Shown: piece by piece, positions 1 through 5,856 of the stretch
Numbering within the stretch: the stretch's first letter is position 1
Layout of the letters: every line of letters begins with the position of its first letter
Assembly (NCBI GenBank): GCA_937873255.1
Contig: CALMVM010000619.1
Location: forward strand, 1 to 10,345
Length of the DNA stretch: 10,345 nt
Direction of reading: 5' to 3'
Source: an uncultured Verrucomicrobiota bacterium
GTDB taxonomy: Bacteria; Verrucomicrobiota; Verrucomicrobiia; Chthoniobacterales; SZAS-18
Notes under the pieces: model-generated
What the model saw: only the letters and a program-made list of their open reading frames with translations
What the model was told of the DNA's origin: nothing
Database searches by the model: none
Program-made: the position numbers and the translations under genes

Positions 1-561
1 ATCAGCCCGGCCGTCCGGGGGTTGTTCGGGGCATACAATATGGACGTGGGCATCACGTTCGCCACCGACACCGGCCTGCATCGCAAGGTACTGGCAGGCG
101 AATTGAACATTCAGCCTCTCAAGACTCTCTGGCCGGGGTTGGGATTCGGAGTCAACGCGGGCAAGCAGCAGGCCTTTCACCATTCACTGCTGTGGATCAG
201 CCCGGAATTGTTGTTCCACGTGGAGGGCGGGTCGGTGCTCGCGGACGCGGGCGTGGCCGCATTGAAAAAACAGACGGACTTCATCAGGGTCGGCGGAACC
301 TTCGGATTGTCGTTCGGTCCGGCGGTCCCCGCCGGGTCGCCACTGGATTTCGTCAACCGCCTGATTTTCCACACCACGCTTCAATATGGGGCCAACGTGC
401 TCAACGATGCCCCGGACGTGGACCTGTTCATCGCCTCGGCGGACTGGAAGATCGACTCCGACGGGCACTACACCGCCACCGTGGAATATCGCAACGGCCG
501 CTCCGCGCTGGTGCTCCAGCGCGACAACCGCATCACGGTCGGTCTGGGAGTCAAATACTGA
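1..561 (+). CDS. C-terminal part of a beta-rich, possibly outer-membrane protein (5' end outside window)
   Basis: The reading frame is open from base 1 and ends at TGA 559-561, so at least 186 residues are visible and the true start lies upstream. The internal TTG at 22 has no ribosome site and is probably not the start. The protein alternates hydrophobic and polar residues in short strands separated by Gly, Asp and Asn turns, and ends in GLGVKY, a terminal aromatic residue as in many outer-membrane beta-barrels. No transmembrane helix or catalytic motif is visible. I do not recognise a named family; the barrel idea is inference from composition and the last residue. The next gene starts 66 bp downstream on the same strand, with a small hairpin between them, so co-transcription with the peptidase is uncertain. 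Confidence 0.6.
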   Translation: MSPAVRGLFGAYNMDVGITFATDTGLHRKVLAGELNIQPLKTLWPGLGFGVNAGKQQAFHHSLLWISPELLFHVEGGSVLADAGVAALKKQTDFIRVGGTFGLSFGPAVPAGSPLDFVNRLIFHTTLQYGANVLNDAPDVDLFIASADWKIDSDGHYTATVEYRNGRSALVLQRDNRITVGLGVKY

Positions 562-574
562 GGACCTTCCACCT

Positions 575-589
575 CGCCGGTCTCCGGCG
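575..589. terminator. Short GC hairpin after the first gene
   Basis: A perfect 6-bp stem (CGCCGG/CCGGCG) with a TCT loop begins 14 bp after the stop codon of the upstream gene. No T-run follows, so it does not fit a standard intrinsic terminator. It may be an mRNA 3' end or attenuating structure, or chance in GC-rich DNA. Confidence 0.25.
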
Positions 590-627
590 TCGCGTTCGCC
601 CTCGCATCACCTGAATCCTCAACGCCC

Positions 628-2454
628 ATGCTCAAGAAGTCGATCAAGGTGAGCGCCCGCGCTTCCATCTCGCTGTACGGATTGATCCAACGCCGCAAGC
701 TGGCGGCCCGTCCGCTCGCCACCGCGCGGGCGGCGGGCTTCCTGGGACGCAGCACGGACGCGATCCGGGAGACCGACCCGATGGCCGTCATCGTCGAAGG
801 CAACGATGCCGCGAAGATCATCGCAGCCCTGCACCGGACCCCGGCCGCGCACGCGGCGCAGGTGGTGCAACTCAGCCAGCGACTGTTCTCGGTCAACGCC
901 GGCGAGCAGGCGATTGCGGCGCTTTTGCGACGCCGGGACGTGTTGCGAATCCAGACGAAAAAGCGCAAGACGTTGCACCTGGACGCCGCCTCGATCGACA
1001 TCGGCCTGCGCGCGGCCGTCGGCAAACCTCGGGCCGTGACGCAGGACGGCACCGGGGTGTTGATCGGCATCATCGATTCCGGCTTCGATCTCTCGCACCC
1101 GATGTTCCGGGACAAGAGCGGAAAGCTGCGGGTCGAGGGACTGCTCGTCCAACGCGGCGACCAGACGCCGCAACAATTCACCGCCGCGCAGGTGGCCAAG
1201 GGATGGGGGAACGGCACGAACCCCGGCGCGGACGAAGGCGGCCACGGCACGCACGTTGCCTCCATCGCGGGCGGCAGCGCGTGGAAGGGATACGAGGGCA
1301 TCGCGCCGGGCAGCCGGTTCCTGCTGGTGAAGACCGATTTCGTCAACACGGACAAAGCCGTGCGCTGGATTTACGACAAGGCGGGAACGAGGCCCTGCGT
1401 GGTCAACATGAGCCTGGGCCATCATTGGGGCGCGCACGACGGGACGGATGCCGAGGAGCGGTTTCACGCCGACCTGGCGGCGCAAAACCCGGGCAAGGTC
1501 ATTTGCATCTCTGCAGGCAACGAGCGGGAAGACCTGCTGCACATCGGGGGCGATTTCGCCGCGAAGCAAAAGGAAACGGTCGGCCTCACGGTTTTTCCTT
1601 CCCAGAACACCGGGGACGCTCCGCACGCTGCCCTTACGTTTTGGCACGATGAACGGGACGAGTTTTCCGTCACGCTGGTCAGCCCGGCCGGCACCCGCTT
1701 CGATGCTCCGGTCATCGGTCAGCTCGACGAATACCAAGCGCCGAAGGTGAACATCCAGATCGGCCGGGACACCTACGCCTGGAGCAACCTGATCCAGACA
1801 CAGGTGGTGCTCGACTTTGTCGCCAACGCGCATCCGGTACGCGACCTGCAAGGCTGGAAGCTGGAGTTCACCTGCAAGAAGGCCGTGGTGGGCCGGCTCG
1901 ACGGCTGGTTCGCCAACTCCGGCATGGGGCGCTTCACCGACCGGCTGCTGGAATCCGCCAGGACCGTCGGCCTGTCCGCCACGGGCGAGGGCTGCCTGGC
2001 CGTCTCCAGTCACGTCTCGAAGGACGCCTGGACGGGCGACATGGGCAAACAGCGGGACGCGCGCGCCACGGTCGGCGAGAGCAGTTATTTCAGCAGTCTG
2101 GGACCGACCCGCGACGGACGCCACAAGCCGGACATCAGCGCGCCGGGCGAGATGGTGACGGCGGCGCTGGCGGGAATGTCCGAGATGGCCACGAGCGCGG
2201 ACTACGCCGCCTACCGGCAAAGCGCGGATCGGCTCCTGACGATCCAGGGCACCAGCATGGCCTGCCCGGTGATCACCGGGGTCGTCGCCCTGCTGCTCCA
2301 GAAAAAGCCCACTCTGACCACCGCCCACGTGCGGGAAATCCTGCAAGCCACCGCCAGAAACGGGGCCGGCACCGGCGCGGACGGCTGGCATCCTGCTTAC
2401 GGATATGGCAAGGTGGACGTAGCAAAAGCACTTGCCTTGGTGCCTCCACCCTGA
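628..2454 (+). CDS. Subtilisin-family (S8) serine peptidase with a large insert before the catalytic Ser
   Basis: The full 608-residue protein has all four S8 signatures: Asp150 in IGIIDSGFDLSHP, His206 in GGHGTHVAS, oxyanion Asn298 in ISAGNE and Ser543 in GTSMACP. It hydrolyses peptide bonds with the Asp-His-Ser triad. Residues about 50-118 form an I9-like pro-region (AVIVE strand, helical stretch, basic KKRK) before the catalytic domain. The Asn-to-Ser distance is 245 residues against about 66 in classical subtilisin, leaving room for an extra beta domain at about 310-480. The SLGHHWGAHDG stretch after the His region recalls Csp-type peptidases, which carry a jelly-roll insert at this place. 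The N-terminus is basic with no signal peptide or membrane helix, so a cytoplasmic place or unusual export is inferred. ATG 628 is the first good start; no Shine-Dalgarno is visible. A pro-domain-like small gene follows after 30 bp. Confidence 0.93.
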   Translation: MLKKSIKVSARASISLYGLIQRRKLAARPLATARAAGFLGRSTDAIRETDPMAVIVEGNDAAKIIAALHRTPAAHAAQVVQLSQRLFSVNAGEQAIAALLRRRDVLRIQTKKRKTLHLDAASIDIGLRAAVGKPRAVTQDGTGVLIGIIDSGFDLSHPMFRDKSGKLRVEGLLVQRGDQTPQQFTAAQVAKGWGNGTNPGADEGGHGTHVASIAGGSAWKGYEGIAPGSRFLLVKTDFVNTDKAVRWIYDKAGTRPCVVNMSLGHHWGAHDGTDAEERFHADLAAQNPGKVICISAGNEREDLLHIGGDFAAKQKETVGLTVFPSQNTGDAPHAALTFWHDERDEFSVTLVSPAGTRFDAPVIGQLDEYQAPKVNIQIGRDTYAWSNLIQTQVVLDFVANAHPVRDLQGWKLEFTCKKAVVGRLDGWFANSGMGRFTDRLLESARTVGLSATGEGCLAVSSHVSKDAWTGDMGKQRDARATVGESSYFSSLGPTRDGRHKPDISAPGEMVTAALAGMSEMATSADYAAYRQSADRLLTIQGTSMACPVITGVVALLLQKKPTLTTAHVREILQATARNGAGTGADGWHPAYGYGKVDVAKALALVPPP

Positions 2455-2484
2455 CACCCGCAACCGATTCTCACCGGACAATCC

Positions 2485-2739
2485 ATGGAAATCGTCCGCA
2501 AATCTTCCCGACCCTTCGCGGCAGGTGCCTCGACTGGCGATGACCGCTTGGCGGTGGTTCTCGAACCGAAAAGCGGCTGCTCGATCCAAGAGGTTGAGCA
2601 GGCGGCCAATGCGTCCAACGCACAGCAGATGGAGCGGCTCACCGACCGCATGCTCTCGGCGGTGGTGGATGCCGCCTCCATGCCGCTTCTCTCCTCGGTG
2701 GCGCACGTTAGCATCAAGCAGCGCAAGATCGCGCACTGA
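2485..2739 (+). CDS. 84-residue protein resembling the peptidase pro-region (possible stand-alone inhibitor/chaperone)
   Basis: ATG 2485 lies 30 bp after the peptidase stop, on the same strand, which suggests an operon. No signal peptide or membrane segment is seen. The order is a disordered start (1-19), a strand at 21-27 (RLAVVLE), a helix-rich middle (33-66) and a basic final strand (72-84, VAHVSIKQRKIAH). The peptidase N-terminus shows the same order: MAVIVE at 52-57, a helix-rich middle, and VLRIQTKKRKTLH at 105-117. Both middle parts also contain a similar helix start (QMERLTDRMLS against QVVQLSQRLFS). I infer a free-standing copy of the pro-region, which in subtilisins folds and inhibits the enzyme. 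The similarity is by eye, and a neutral hypothetical protein remains possible. Confidence 0.7.
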   Translation: MEIVRKSSRPFAAGASTGDDRLAVVLEPKSGCSIQEVEQAANASNAQQMERLTDRMLSAVVDAASMPLLSSVAHVSIKQRKIAH

Positions 2740-2828
2740 AAGCGAGTCCGGCCGTCCCTGCCAGAAACGGAGCGCCTGACGGGAACTGCCGGGGTGTCCG
2801 CTACAGACCGTGTCGCACGACGACTCTG

Positions 2829-2869
2829 ATCCGGCGGAATTGTTCGCGCTGGGTCCTCATTCGCCGGAT
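2829..2869. repeat. Imperfect inverted repeat between the small gene and the IS630 remnant
   Basis: ATCCGGCGGAAT (2829-2840) pairs with ATTCGCCGGAT (2859-2869) with a single bulged base and an 18-base loop. It lies 90 bp after the small gene and has no T-run. It could end the peptidase operon transcript or be a remnant of a mobile-element end. The rest of 2740-2911 shows no convincing gene. Confidence 0.35.
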
Positions 2870-2911
2870 TTGCCTACAGCGGTTTTCACGGTGATTGAAA
2901 GGTGGTAAGCT

Positions 2912-2995
2912 GTGGACCTGCGAGCCTACAGCGTGGATCTGCGGGAGCGGGTGGTCGGAGCGGTGGTAGCCGAAGGCTGGAGCCAGGCGCAGGCC
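2912..2995 (+). pseudogene. IS630-family transposase, N-terminal fragment
   Basis: GTG 2912 opens 28 codons that begin VDLRAYSVDLRERVV and run to GWSQAQA, the typical start of an IS630-type transposase, where the helix-turn-helix DNA-binding region begins. It stops exactly where the left tip of an IS3-family copy (TGATCTTGC) starts at 2996; the apparent stop codon TGA 2996-2998 is the IS tip itself. The DDE catalytic domain is absent from the window. This is the oldest layer of the nested insertion. Confidence 0.75.
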
Positions 2996-3007
2996 TGATC
3001 TTGCCCG

Positions 3008-3145
3008 GATAAGAAGGTTCTTCCGCACTTTGTGTGGAACCGGTTTGCGTGCATGGCCAGTTCGCCAAAACGCCAGAGGTGCTCAAATCGTAATGGTCGC
3101 CGCTAAAGGCCGAATCCACACAAAGTGCGGGAGAACCGATAAGAA
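3008..3145. repeat. 8-bp target-site duplication GATAAGAA flanking the MITE
   Basis: The perfect direct repeats are at 3008-3015 and 3138-3145 and immediately border the MITE ends. Deleting the MITE and one repeat gives a left IS3 end of exactly the same length as that of the related element at 5456 (11 bases between TGATCTTGC and GGACCAGCGG), which independently supports real insertion. Eight-base duplications are typical of the ISL3 family. Confidence 0.85.
3016..3137. mobile_element. 122-bp MITE with ISL3-like terminal inverted repeats
   Basis: The ends 3016-3038 and 3115-3137 are inverted repeats of 23 bp with one mismatch, beginning GGTTCTTCCGCACTTTG. The GG-TCTTCCG tip and the 8-bp duplication match what is known of the ISL3 family. 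The 76-bp interior has no coding potential, so movement would need an ISL3 transposase supplied from elsewhere. It sits inside the left inverted repeat of the decayed IS3 copy and is the youngest layer of this nest. The near-perfect arms suggest fairly recent insertion. Confidence 0.85.
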
Positions 3146-3184
3146 GGACCAGCGGGTGGGCTCCAAGCAAGAAGCCCAACCGGG

Positions 3185-3490
3185 ATGGCAACCACGCAAA
3201 GCAAGTCTGGCAGGAGCTTTGACGAAGCGTTCAAGCGCGCGGCGGCGGCCCTGGGCCAGCCGCCCCGGTGCCAGCGACAGGCAGGTGGCCCCTGATCGCG
3301 GCGTCAGTCCTTCCAGCGTCGGACGCTAAAAGAAGTTCGCGACGGGCCCGCGCCAGCCGCCGCCTCGGCTCCCCGGGGGTGAGAGCGTCCCAAGAGTTGG
3401 CGCGGCGCGTCCGTGCCTTGGGAGCGTGAGGGCGCCGGTCGGCGCGAGCAGCGCACGATCCTGAAACAAGCGGTCGCCCTCTTCTCTGAG
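3185..3490 (+). pseudogene. IS3-family orfA remnant, frameshifted
   Basis: ATG 3185 starts MATTQSKSGRSFDEAFKR, close to MATTQSKTGKRFDEEFKR of the intact orfA at 5512. One extra G near 3250 moves the homology to another frame (ASRPGASDRQV against ASRPGATDEQV). A stop codon follows at 3327-3329 where Trp is expected, and the end recovers as REQRTILKQAVALFSE. The order is helix-turn-helix, damaged centre, then leucine-zipper tail, so the gene is clearly dead. Its last codons merge with an inverted IS3 end at 3487. Confidence 0.8.
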
Positions 3491-3521
3491 ATTGCCCCGG
3501 TTTTGTAGCCACGGGGGGCTG
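3487..3521 (-). repeat. IS3 right end in inverted orientation
   Basis: Starting TGAGATTGCCCCGGTTT, this matches the reverse complement of the right end of the element at 5456-6773 with only two substitutions and one missing base; identity reaches two bases further left, to 3485. It therefore belongs to a second copy in minus orientation, of which only about 35 bp remain. Its outer tip faces the orfA remnant and its inner side abuts the Tn3 tnpA fragment. The whole body of that copy is lost. Confidence 0.75.
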
Positions 3522-3733
3522 CCCGTGCGCGTCGAACGGGCAGCTTGCGCCTGGCAGCGGCGCGAGCCAGCTTGGGACGAAAGTCTGCTGCGGTATCTGT
3601 CGCCGCTGGGCTGGGAACACATCACCTCACCGGCGACTACGTCTGGCAGCAGAATCGCACGTGTTTGCCGGGCAAGTTCCGTCCCCTCCGGGTGCTTCCC
3701 CGAGCTTGGCGTACGATTTTTTCCGTTTTCTGA
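3522..3733 (+). pseudogene. tnpA: Tn3-family transposase (tnpA), C-terminal fragment with frameshift
   Basis: The translation shows DESLLRYLSPLGWEHI, then in another frame LTGDYVWQQN and GKFRPLR, together the well-known C-terminal end of Tn3-family transposases (LSPLGWEHINLTGDYVW). One base is missing near 3627, where the expected Asn codon is shortened. Homology starts at about 3522 (VERA), directly after the inverted IS3 end, so most of the roughly 1000-residue protein is gone. The stop at 3731-3733 falls inside the terminal repeat, and the adjoining 38-bp repeat supports the assignment. Confidence 0.8.
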
Positions 3734-3742
3734 CGCCACTCC
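3705..3742. repeat. 38-bp Tn3-family terminal inverted repeat (one end)
   Basis: Read on the minus strand it begins GGAGTGGCGTCAGAAAACGG and ends TACGCCAAG, exactly 38 bp. It closely resembles the Tn21/Tn501-type end, which has the CAGAAAACGGAAAA core and a final ACGCTAAG. It lies right at the end of the tnpA remnant, as expected. I see no partner repeat in this window. Confidence 0.8.
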
Positions 3743-3941
3743 TATTTGTGTGGGTGCGAAGAAAGTTTGCTTTCTGCAAATCAAAGCAATCCGCCTCTTC
3801 TCTCCCGCCGAATACGGAGAACAAATATCACTCGGGCAAGCCGCGTAACAATGGGTGGGAGAAAATGATGCGAAACCTGCGGAGCCGTTGGTTCTCCGCT
3901 CTGACGATGGCCACGGCCATCACTCCGGCCAACTAGGCCTC
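3743..3941 (+). other. Gene-free leader before the malic-enzyme relic, with hairpins
   Basis: This AT-richer stretch lies between the Tn3 end and the malic-enzyme start. Hairpins are at 3760-3775 (AGAAAG/CTTTCT, 4-base loop), 3879-3899 (GCGGAG/CTCCGC) and 3906-3921 (GATGGCC/GGCCATC, 2-base loop). A 23-codon frame (ATG 3865 to TAG 3934-3936) follows a GGGAG sequence and could be a leader peptide. I recognise no named riboswitch, and no clear promoter boxes. Confidence 0.3.
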
Positions 3942-4355
3942 ATGCCCATTTCACCGTCCATCCGTAGAAAACCGACCACACCTGTGAAAGACACCACCCA
4001 CACCGACGATACCTCCGCCCTGCAAGGTCTTCCCTTGCTCGATCACCCCGGCTTGAACAAGGACACCGCCTTCACGCAGGAGGAGCGCGCAAAGCACGGT
4101 CTGGTCGGCCTCTTGCCCGACGCGGTGGAGGACCTCGACCGCCAGTTCCAGCGCGCCATGCGCCAGTTGGCGCAGAAGCCCTCGCCCATCGAGGAGTACA
4201 TCTTCCTCAACGGCCTGTACGAGTACTACGAGACGCTCTTCTTCAAGGTGGCCACCGTGGCAGAGCCCGCCGACCTCGTCGCCTGGACCGAGGCGCAGGT
4301 CTACAAGCCCGCGTACAAGCCGATCGGTCACGAAGCGTTGAACCAGACCCGTTGA
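3942..4355 (+). pseudogene. Malic enzyme relic: N-terminus joined in frame to C-terminus
   Basis: Full-length malic enzymes (about 540 residues) decarboxylate malate to pyruvate with NAD(P). From ATG 3942 this frame gives 137 residues. Residues about 25-105 (GLPLL, LNKDTAFTQEER, GLLP, EEYIFLNGLYEYYETLFFKV) match the malic-enzyme N-terminal domain. The tail PADLVAWTEAQVYKPAYKPI resembles the extreme C-terminus of the same family. The catalytic Tyr/Lys, metal-binding acidic residues and Rossmann domain are missing, so no activity is expected. I infer an internal in-frame deletion near 4250-4262. The frame extends upstream to 3855, but the first part has no family likeness and ATG 3942 fits the family start better. 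The N-terminal match is firm; the C-terminal match is less sure. Confidence 0.65.
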
Positions 4356-4356
4356 A

Positions 4357-4391
4357 GTTGCGCGGCAAATTTGGAAACGCCGGGGCGCAAC
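4357..4391. other. Hairpin between malic-enzyme relic and SDR gene
   Basis: GTTGCGC (4357-4363) pairs with GCGCAAC (4385-4391), and an inner GGC/GCC extends the stem. There is no T-run. It ends 12 bp before the SDR start, so it could influence translation or mark the end of the upstream transcript. Confidence 0.25.
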
Positions 4392-4403
4392 CACAAAACA
4401 TCC

Positions 4404-5255
4404 ATGAGCAAAAAAACCGTTCTGATCACCGGGGCTGGCACTGGCTTCGGCAACGAGGTCGCGTTCCGCTTGGCCAAACGAGGTTTCGAGGTCATCGCGG
4501 GCGTTGAGATCATCGCCCAGGTCTGGGCGCTCGAACAGGAAGCCAAGCGGCGCGGCGTCGAACTGCGCGTTGAGAAGCTGGATGTCACCGACGCCGGCGA
4601 CCGCGAGAAAGCCTGGGCGTGGGACGTTGACGTGCTGCTCAACAATGCCGGCATCGCGGAAGGAGGCTCGTTGGTGGACGTTCCCGGGGAGCAACTGCGT
4701 CGCCAGTTCGAGGTGAACGTGATTGGACCCATGCTGCTGACGCAAGGCATCGCCAAGAAAATGGTGGCCAAGAAGAAGGGCAAGATCGTCTTCATGTCGT
4801 CGGTTGCGGGTTTGATCGTGGACCCGTTCCTCGGTGCCTACTGCGCCTCCAAGCACGCGATTGAAGCCCTGGCCGACACCCTCAGCGTGGAGCTCAAGGA
4901 GTTCGGGATCGAGGTGGCGACCATCAACCCCGGGCCGTTCCTGACCGGCTTCAACGACCGGGCGTTCGACGCGTGGAAATCCTGGAAGGACGATCCGTCC
5001 AAAAGGCTCTTCGACTACGAAAAGCTGGCCTTCCCGCACCCGCAATATGATCCGGAGCCGGTGTATGCCACCACCGTGGGCGTGCTCGCGGGCGAGATCG
5101 AACAATACCGCAACCTCGAACCCAAGGAAATCATCCCGCAGCAACGTCAACAGATGGATGCCGTCTGGGATCGCAAGACGACCGACCAGCTTGGCAAGCG
5201 ACCCGCGGTCGTCCAGAAGGCCTACGACCTGAAGCCCGAGACGCCCGTCTCGTAA
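4404..5255 (+). CDS. Short-chain dehydrogenase/reductase (SDR), NAD(P)-dependent
   Basis: The 283-residue protein is a classical SDR. The nucleotide-binding TGAGTGFG is at 9-16, NNAG at 80-83, catalytic Ser133 lies in MSSVAG, and Tyr146 and Lys150 lie in YCASK. NPG at about 172-174 follows, as usual. Members reduce carbonyls or oxidise alcohols; the substrate cannot be read from the sequence. It is probably cytoplasmic, with no signal peptide. ATG 4404 is preferred to the upstream TTG 4371, because the Rossmann strand begins right after it (KKTVLITG). No Shine-Dalgarno is visible. The gene is intact although its neighbours on both sides are broken; a xanthine-dehydrogenase fragment abuts its stop codon on the other strand. 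Confidence 0.9.
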   Translation: MSKKTVLITGAGTGFGNEVAFRLAKRGFEVIAGVEIIAQVWALEQEAKRRGVELRVEKLDVTDAGDREKAWAWDVDVLLNNAGIAEGGSLVDVPGEQLRRQFEVNVIGPMLLTQGIAKKMVAKKKGKIVFMSSVAGLIVDPFLGAYCASKHAIEALADTLSVELKEFGIEVATINPGPFLTGFNDRAFDAWKSWKDDPSKRLFDYEKLAFPHPQYDPEPVYATTVGVLAGEIEQYRNLEPKEIIPQQRQQMDAVWDRKTTDQLGKRPAVVQKAYDLKPETPVS

Positions 5256-5455
5256 GAATCGGACGCGGGCGCTGTTCTCCATCGCCACGCCGGAGAACTC
5301 GGCGGCGATCATCGTCATGACCGTGTAGGTGCCCGTGCCGATATCGCTCGCCGCGCTGGAAGCCGTCAGCTTGCCGTCCGCCGTCAGCACGGCTTTGGCC
5401 TCTGCCTTCTGCTGCATGGCTTCCCAGCAGCCCGTGGAAACGCCCCAGCCGACGA
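5256..5455 (-). pseudogene. Xanthine dehydrogenase/aldehyde oxidase molybdopterin subunit, internal fragment
   Basis: The minus-strand translation reads VGWGVSTGCWEAMQQ, then AVLTADGKLTASS and SDIGTGTYTVMT and finally AAEFSGVAMEN. This is the GxG...ASDIGxGTYT...AAe.lGv block of the large molybdenum-cofactor subunit (YagR/PaoC type, about 730 residues), normally in the middle of the protein. Only about 65 residues remain. The upstream side is cut by the left tip of the IS3 element at 5456, and the downstream side ends at the SDR stop codon. No cofactor-binding site or activity can survive. A partly preserved XdhC-type gene at 9584 may be a relic of the same pathway. Confidence 0.75.
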
Positions 5456-5492
5456 TGATCTTGCGTCGGTTCTGAGGACCAGCGGAGGTGCT
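5456..5492 (+). repeat. IS3 left inverted repeat
   Basis: It aligns with the reversed right end through the blocks TGA, TTGC, CGGTT and CGGAGG-GCT, with several mismatches and two gaps. The left tip is also shared with the decayed copy at 2996. Confidence 0.65.
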
Positions 5493-5511
5493 ACAAGCAA
5501 GCACAACCGAG

Positions 5512-5856
5512 ATGGCAACGACCCAAAGTAAAACCGGCAAGAGATTCGACGAGGAGTTCAAACGCGAGGTGGCCGCGCTGGCCAGCCGGCCCGGCGCGAC
5601 CGACGAGCAGGTCGGACGCGACCTGGGCGTGAGCGCCTGGAGCGTGGCACGCTGGCGGCGACGCTTCGGCGTGGACAAGCGCAGCGGCGGTGCAAGGATG
5701 CCCGCCGCAGGCGCAACCCCACCGCCTGACGGCAGCGCGAGCGTGCCGGAACTGGAGCGTCAGATCAGAGCGTTGCAGCGCGAGGTCGCCGATTTGCGCG
5801 AGCAAAGGACGATCCTAAAAAAAGCGGTCGCCATCTTCTCGGAGGCCCCGCGATGA
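5512..5856 (+). CDS. IS3-family OrfA (transposase DNA-binding subunit)
   Basis: ATG 5512 gives 114 residues. A helix-turn-helix is at about 12-50 (FDEEFKREV, ATDEQVGRDLGVSAWSVARW). A leucine-zipper-like coiled coil is at about 80-105 (ELERQIRALQREVADLREQ), used in this family for oligomerisation. OrfA binds the IS ends and represses or helps the OrfAB fusion transposase. A longer form starting at GTG 5488 is possible; ATG 5512 corresponds to the ATG of the decayed copy at 3185. The stop TGA overlaps the orfB start as ATGA. Confidence 0.88.
   Translation: MATTQSKTGKRFDEEFKREVAALASRPGATDEQVGRDLGVSAWSVARWRRRFGVDKRSGGARMPAAGATPPPDGSASVPELERQIRALQREVADLREQRTILKKAVAIFSEAPR
5739..5853 (+). other. 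Putative programmed -1 frameshift window for OrfAB fusion
   Basis: A run of seven A (5817-5823), read CTA AAA AAA GCG in orfA, is the A_AAA_AAA type of slippery site used by IS3-family elements. A -1 slip enters the orfB frame, which has no stop codon between 5823 and the orfB ATG at 5853, so a fused OrfAB could be made. A clear downstream stem-loop was not established. Confidence 0.6.

Larger units (their letters stand above)
2996..3486 (+). mobile_element. Decayed IS3-family copy, left part only
   Basis: The left end and orfA region match, with many differences, the better preserved IS3 element at 5456. Both start TGATCTTGC, both have GGACCAGCGG 11 bases later once the inserted MITE and one target copy are removed, and both lead into ATGGCAAC of orfA. 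The copy interrupts an IS630-type transposase at 2995/2996. It lacks orfB and its own right end, because it runs into an inverted IS3 end at 3487. It cannot transpose by itself. Confidence 0.75.

Noticed and set aside
619..2736. 705-residue open frame on the minus strand
   Set aside because: It is the antisense of the intact peptidase and small gene, and arises from GC-rich codon bias; no recognisable motifs.
3879..3921. Two neighbouring hairpins, one containing ACGG, as a possible guanidine-II (mini-ykkC) riboswitch
   Set aside because: That class needs ACGR loops on both hairpins directly closed by the stems. Here only one contains ACGG, and it is partly paired.
3855..3941. Extended start of the malic-enzyme frame at ATG 3855
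   Set aside because: The 29 added residues show no likeness to the family, and the stretch contains two stable hairpins; ATG 3942 fits better.
3951..5678. 575-residue open frame on the minus strand
   Set aside because: It is antisense to the malic-enzyme relic, SDR and IS3 orfA. Only the part at 5256-5455 resembles a real protein (xanthine dehydrogenase) and is annotated separately.
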